DNA from: Entamoeba invadens IP1
Lineage: Eukaryota > Evosea > Mastigamoebida > Endamoebidae
Length of the DNA: 23,372 bases
NCBI RefSeq assembly: GCF_000330505.1
Contig: NW_004191885.1
Span: 1 to 23,372, forward strand
Direction of reading: 5' to 3'
In this document: piece by piece, positions 18,918 through 23,372 of the stretch
How positions within the stretch are numbered: position 1 is the first letter of the stretch
Layout: the number at the start of each line of letters is the position of its first letter
Position numbers and translations under genes: made by a program
The notes under the pieces: model-generated
Database searches by the model: none
What the model was told of the DNA's origin: nothing
What the model saw: only the letters and a program-made list of their open reading frames with translations

Positions 18918-21131
18918 TATTAAAAATAATATTTAATAAATTATTTTGGTAAAAAGGTAACTTTATGATTAAAATTGTTTAATATTTAAATGGTAACATT
19001 TTAACAAAAACTATGTTATTTTAAACAATAAATGTAGAAACAACTTGGTTACACAATAAAAACAAAGAAGTTTGTTTGCATTTTAAATGTTACAATAATG
19101 ACATTAAATGTATTATTTTAAATAAAACATAATAAAAATATTTTCAAATAATAAATAATTCATAATCAAATTTAATAATTATTTAGATAAATCATTATTA
19201 TTTCATTGTTGAAATTAAAAATAATTTAAATAGACATTCATTTTTTAGTTTCAAATTTGATTGTAAATATCAATGAAATGTGAACGTTTTTATTATGTTA
19301 AGCTAGTAATTCCGAGTAATTTTCTTCAAACCCATAACAACTATTTTTTATTTGTAAATATCAACTATTATCAATTATATAAATTAGTGTTAATTTGATT
19401 TGTATTATTATTATAATATATTTTACAGAATCAGCCTGTAACAGTTATCATGTGAACATATTATGTTTTTGATTTCGTGTAAACGATAGATGTTAGGTTT
19501 TACAAAGAAATTAATCAACTTGTGATTTTAAAGAATTGTTTTTAATATAATCGATATCTTATGTTACAAAAAATTAGCTCACACTTTAATAAAAAAAAGT
19601 GAAAACAACAACCGTTTAAATAAATACATAGTAATAATAATTCAATGGATGATAACTGCTTAATATCAACAATTTGACAAAAATAAGCTTATACTTGTTA
19701 AAAATAAGTTGAAATAATCTTTTTTGTTTGTAAACACAAAACAGTTACTTGTGTGTAAGTTAACATGATATTTAAATAAGATATTTATTTGGGAATATAA
19801 TAAGTAATTAAAATATTATTATGAATTAAAATTTATTAATTTGTATTTATTTATAAACATTATTGACTATGTGAAGTCATTGAAATATATTACTTTAAAT
19901 AATCAATTGACAATCATTTTATATTTGTTTTGTTTTAAATATACAAAATATACAATTTTTTCAAATTAAAAAAGTGCATCTTCTACTTTATTGTGAAAAA
20001 ATTCCAAATATTTATATTTTATTAAAAAGTGTTGAGTTAGATTTAAATAACAAAATAAATATTCAAATTACATATTATATTTTTGTTTAACCTGTTTTAT
20101 ATTGAAAAAAATGGATATAAATAAATGTTCATTCTATATCTATATAATTGTTGGACTTTTACAGTTGAATTTTTTGGCTCTTGATTATATTATTTTAAAC
20201 TATTCAAACAACAAAGATGTCAATATACAAACACAATTTTAAACGTATTAATTTTAAAACAGATATATTACAATAAATATAATTCTCTATTTGTTTTTCT
20301 GTTAAATAGAAGAAGTTTATTATAAACAAATTCTTGATCATTGAATATAATTTGTGAAATTTTATAACAATTTGTTTTAATTAAAATAATCACAGAACGG
20401 ACACAATTTAAATGTTTAATTACACCAATATCAACATTGTTATTGAAAACTTTTGTTGATACGGTTTGGATAAAAAACACTCCTGTATTAATACAACTTT
20501 ATACTGTTCTAATAGTTATTAATATTAAAATAAAGGAAGTTTAATACTTATTACCCCTTCGAACAAAAAAGTATCAAATGGGTATATTCAGCATTCATGG
20601 TTAACAGTACAGTACATTTAATTATATTAATATATTTGAAATCAAGAAAATCAAGTCGAAGTAAATGAAAAATGATTATGTTTTTTGTCCATCTGTAAAT
20701 ATATACAAATGATGATTATTTTATGATGATTTTTATCAAGTAAAGTTGGATTTTTAAAGTTATCTACAATAAAAAAAATAATGTATTTCAACTACATTAA
20801 TAATTATTATTAAGAATAGTAAAAAAAACTTTTTTTAAAAAAACTTTTTATAATGGTATTACAGCATTTGATTAAAATGTTACTTTGTAAATACTAAATT
20901 CTTATTAAAATAAACAACCATGATACAACATGTTATTTTGTAATGTAAATACATGTAATAACACTGATTATAAATTAAATCAAAATAATAATAATTATTG
21001 CAATAAACAATTTTAACACAGAATTAAAACTTACATACTTATATCCAATATAATATAAAAATTGAATTCTTGTTGAATAGTGATACAAATGGATAAAACA
21101 CTTACAAAGATATTATTATACAAATCTATCA
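18918..21131. other. AT-rich non-coding right arm of the hAT element
   Basis: No gene is seen on either strand. A 70-codon minus-strand frame at 20268-20480 is made of AT-rich codons and resembles nothing I know. The stretch ends where the right TIR begins. Confidence 0.6.
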
Positions 21132-21530
21132 ATTTTAATTAAAAAACAAAGTTGTTATTTTTTTAGTTTGCTTATTAAAAAATTTTTAATATAATACTGG
21201 TGATTCTGGAATCGGTTCGGGAACCGCCATGTTCCGGAATCAAAAGTTTGAGAATATTTTTTTTAATGAAGTTCGGGAACTTGTGTGTTCGGGAACTTAT
21301 TGGTTCGGGAACATGCCATTTTTAAGTTTGGGAATCAGGATGTTCCCGAACCGAGGTTAAAAATATTCCCGAATATTTTTTGATTCCGGAATCGGTTCGG
21401 GAATTTGATAAAAAAAATAAAATTCCCCAAATATTTTTTTATTGATTCCTGAAACTTCTGATTCGGGAATCAAAAATATTTCCCAAATGTTTCAAGAAAA
21501 GCCGATTCGGAATCGGTTTCGACTACACTA
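21132..21530 (-). repeat. right long TIR (399 bp)
   Basis: It is the inverted counterpart of 11670-12007 but keeps about 61 bp that the left arm lacks (about 21440-21515). GTTCGGGAAC or its complement occurs at 21215, 21271, 21287, 21303 and 21342, mirroring the left arm one for one. The tip ends GACTACACTA. Confidence 0.92.
21271..21312 (-). repeat. three GTTCGGGAAC repeats at exact 16-bp spacing (right TIR)
   Basis: Copies start at 21271, 21287 and 21303, the mirror image of the left-arm array, so the spacing has been kept in both arms while the outer tip diverged by a deletion. Confidence 0.8.
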
Positions 21531-21538
21531 GTCTGGCT
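21531..21538 (+). repeat. right 8-bp target-site duplication of the hAT element
   Basis: GTCTGGCT lies immediately outside the right TIR and matches the left copy GTCCGGCT at 7 of 8 bases. Read with its neighbours it is in frame with the BspA-like coding sequence. Confidence 0.8.
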
Positions 21539-23050
21539 TTGGCACATTCCACGAAATTGATTTATCACACGTCACTCGACTTAAAAGTGGTTCCATCTCA
21601 TATTGTGGATTCACTTCGCTGACATTCTCAAAGCATTTAAAAGTCACAGAAGACAAGGCTTTGTTTTATTTATTCAACTTGAAGAATGTGGTGATAGATG
21701 GCGACTTGACTGATTTGGACATCACATTGGATTGCTACAAAACACTCACAAAGTTTGGTGTGAAAGTGAGTGGACGAGTGTGGTGTGATAAACAGACCAT
21801 CAAAGAGACCGAAGACATCAAAGTGATCACTCCAACTTATTTCAACGGTCATAACAAGACACTCCCCATCAAATATGTTCCTGCTAATTCTTTCTTCAAC
21901 GAACAGAAAATGACCAAATTGATACTTCCAACCACGTTGAGTGAAATCAGAGGGTTTGACTGGTGCAACAAATTAAGAAGTCAATCTTCCCTTTGTCACG
22001 CGTGTCGACAAAAAGTGCTTTGCCAACTGTGTTAATTTGACGAGTGCCAGTCTCCCAAGAGCAACACATATCGGTTCATTCTGTTTTGATAATTGTGCAA
22101 AACTTGCCGTTATCAACATGTGTTAGCACCTCAACCATCTGTCACGCGGTACATTTGCACAGTGAAGTGCACTGACTTCACTCAAGTTGCCAGACGCACT
22201 CACATCGATGGGGAAGAACATTTTCAACACAAAGAAACACGAAAAAGCGCCGATTTTACGTGTTTCTTTTACAAAAGATGAAACTCTCAACAAACTTGAG
22301 AAAACTTGAGAAATGGGCAGTCCGTGTAGTAGACATTCCATAAGTCTTTGTAGTTCCAAAGGCGCTTTTCAAAATTGTAAAAATGCGCTTTTACAACGCA
22401 AAAGATCAGAGAGTTTGTTGTGAAATACAACGAAGTCTATTTGGGTAAGAATCTGTTTGAGTTCAACACAACACTCCAAAAAGTCGTTTTGGAGCAACAG
22501 AAGCATAATGGAATGAATTTGTTCTTTGGGTGTGTCAACTTGAAAGAAGTTGTCTTGTCTGACGTTGTCGAGTCGATCGGCAAAAATGCGTTCAGAAAGT
22601 GCCAGAAATCGAGTCAAATAAGAATTGGAAGTGGTGTAAAATACATCGAAAGTAACGCATTTAATGGTTGCACATTACTCGATAATATCACATTTTGCAA
22701 CTTAAACGTTCAAATAGTAGTCGACGCATTCAAAGGGTGTCACACCAAAAAACGTGACACTTGAGACGTGTGACAAAGTGAAGGTGTTCAATTGAAGAGT
22801 ATGTTATGATATGGCACTTCTGATGAAAGCAAATGGTGTGACGTGCAGTGTTGTTGAATTCACAAGAGATGACAGGAGAACATTCGGCAGTCACATCCCA
22901 GAAATTGTTACACAACTTGGAGTCAAATGTTTTGAGGGGTGCACAAATGAAGTCATCGAAGTGCCAAACAAAGTGACGAAAATCGGATTCAAGTGCTTCA
23001 ACAAATGCAAAAAAGTTGAAAAGGGTTGTTATATCAAAATCACTTTTTGA
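21531..23050 (+). pseudogene. BspA-like leucine-rich-repeat pseudogene, main part
   Basis: The frame opens at 21532 (SGFGTFHEIDLSHVTRL) and stays open to about 21990, with SISYCGFTSLTFSKHL and LILPTTLSEIRGFDWCNKL. It then shifts to CFANCVNLTSASLP and THIGSFCFDNCAKLAVI. TAG at 22124-22126 and TGA at 22163-22165 interrupt the next repeats (ALTSLKLPDALTSMGKNIF). Later units are GAFQNCKNA, LFFGCVNLKEVVLSDVVESI, GKNAFRKCQK, YIESNAFNGCTLL, and LGVKCFEGCTN ... VTKIGFKCFNKCKKVEKG, ending at a TGA at 23048-23050. The spaced I-x-x-x-x-F-x-x-C-x-x-L pattern is the BspA-type LRR (TpLRR) of surface proteins found in Entamoeba and Trichomonas. At least four frame breaks and a 9.9-kb insertion make it non-functional. 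Confidence 0.9.
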
Positions 23051-23372
23051 TGAAATTACAAACACGCTTTTAAAACCCCAATTTTTTTTATTTTTGTGAA
23101 ATATAAGAAATAAAAATCCAATTTTATATTTGAAAAAATATAAATTAATAAAAAAGTATATATAGGGGTGTGACAAAATGGTTACTACCCAAAAATGGTT
23201 ACTGTTAGTGTAGATTTTTTTTGTAAAAATAAAAAACATTTTATTTAACATTTTTTTACAAATAGTATAATTTTTTCAATATATTTTTATGTTGTTTATG
23301 ATGCACTTTTGGAGGGTTTATTTTAATAACAAGAAAAAAATTATTGAATGCTTAAAACGGCAAATTAAATTA
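23051..23372. other. AT-rich 3' flank of the BspA-like pseudogene
   Basis: No gene. AAAATGGTTACT is directly repeated at 23175-23186 and 23192-23203 (17-bp period). The remainder is A/T runs. Confidence 0.5.

Larger units (their letters stand above)
11670..21530 (+). mobile_element. 9.86-kb hAT transposon inserted in a BspA-like gene
   Basis: The ends form long inverted repeats (11670-12007 and 21132-21530) and are bounded by an 8-bp duplication (GTCCGGCT / GTCTGGCT). The tips read (T)AGTGTTGTCGAAAC on the left and, inverted, TAGTGTAGTCGAAAC on the right, matching the YAGNG start typical of hAT elements; the left copy seems to have lost its first T. Inside is a plus-strand BED-finger hAT transposase (15516-17590) with several frameshifts, so the copy is probably no longer autonomous. 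The internal DNA is unusually long for a hAT element, about 3.5 kb of AT-rich non-coding sequence on either side of the transposase. A 181-bp MITE is nested at 18737-18917. Confidence 0.92.

Noticed and set aside
18755..18952. 65-codon frame across the nested MITE
   Set aside because: It reads through the foldback element and beyond its right end; the palindrome explains the open frame.
20268..20480. 70-codon minus-strand frame in the hAT right arm
   Set aside because: Low-complexity I/N/F/K-rich translation in AT-rich DNA with no motif.
12008..21131. Possibility that the hAT arms are themselves longer inverted repeats
   Set aside because: The sequences just inside 12007 and 21132 diverge at once and I found no collinear inverted similarity further in.
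1..23372. tRNA arrays, rRNA, CRISPR arrays, riboswitches, bacterial operons
   Set aside because: I scanned for cloverleaf ends, box A/B-like words, regularly spaced identical repeats and ribosome-binding contexts, and saw none; the genome is eukaryotic in character.

Overview
The window looks like nuclear DNA of an Entamoeba-type amoebozoan. E. invadens is my best guess, at moderate confidence. The reasons are very AT-rich, gene-poor DNA, relics of an intronless cytosolic HSP70 ending in EEVD, a BspA-like leucine-rich-repeat (LRR) gene relic of the kind abundant in Entamoeba, and several DNA-transposon types (hAT, Mutator-like, TA-inserting foldback elements). Trichomonas also has BspA-like genes, but the extreme AT content fits Entamoeba better. 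I find no gene that reads intact from end to end; every recognisable coding region carries stops, frameshifts, deletions or insertions.

Layout. (a) 1-1011: AT-rich DNA; its first ~150 bases resemble 5935-6075. (b) 1012-3029: a ~2 kb transposon with 43-bp perfect terminal inverted repeats (TIRs) that carries a broken fragment of an unidentified coding sequence. (c) 3030-4625: AT-rich, with one weak foldback at 3412-3572. (d) 4626-5056: a 431-bp Mutator-like miniature element with 22-bp TIRs, a near-perfect flanking duplication and a GC-richer hairpin core. (e) 6143-7484, minus strand: a decayed HSP70, preceded at 7474-7876 by unrecognised coding-like sequence. (f) 8379-11178, minus strand: a broken hAT transposase of the type with a GYDGAA-like second aspartate motif. 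(g) 11564-11669 plus 21531-23050, plus strand: a BspA-like LRR pseudogene split by (h) a 9.86-kb hAT transposon at 11670-21530.

The large hAT element is the centrepiece. It has TIRs of 338 and 399 bp, an 8-bp target duplication with one mismatch, a three-copy array of the 10-mer GTTCCCGAAC at exact 16-bp spacing in each TIR, a frameshifted transposase at 15516-17590, and about 7 kb of apparently non-coding AT-rich DNA around it. A 181-bp TA-flanked foldback miniature element has inserted into its right half at 18737-18917. The relative order of events can therefore be read: a BspA-like gene, then hAT insertion, then MITE insertion into the hAT. The two hAT relics belong to clearly different lineages.
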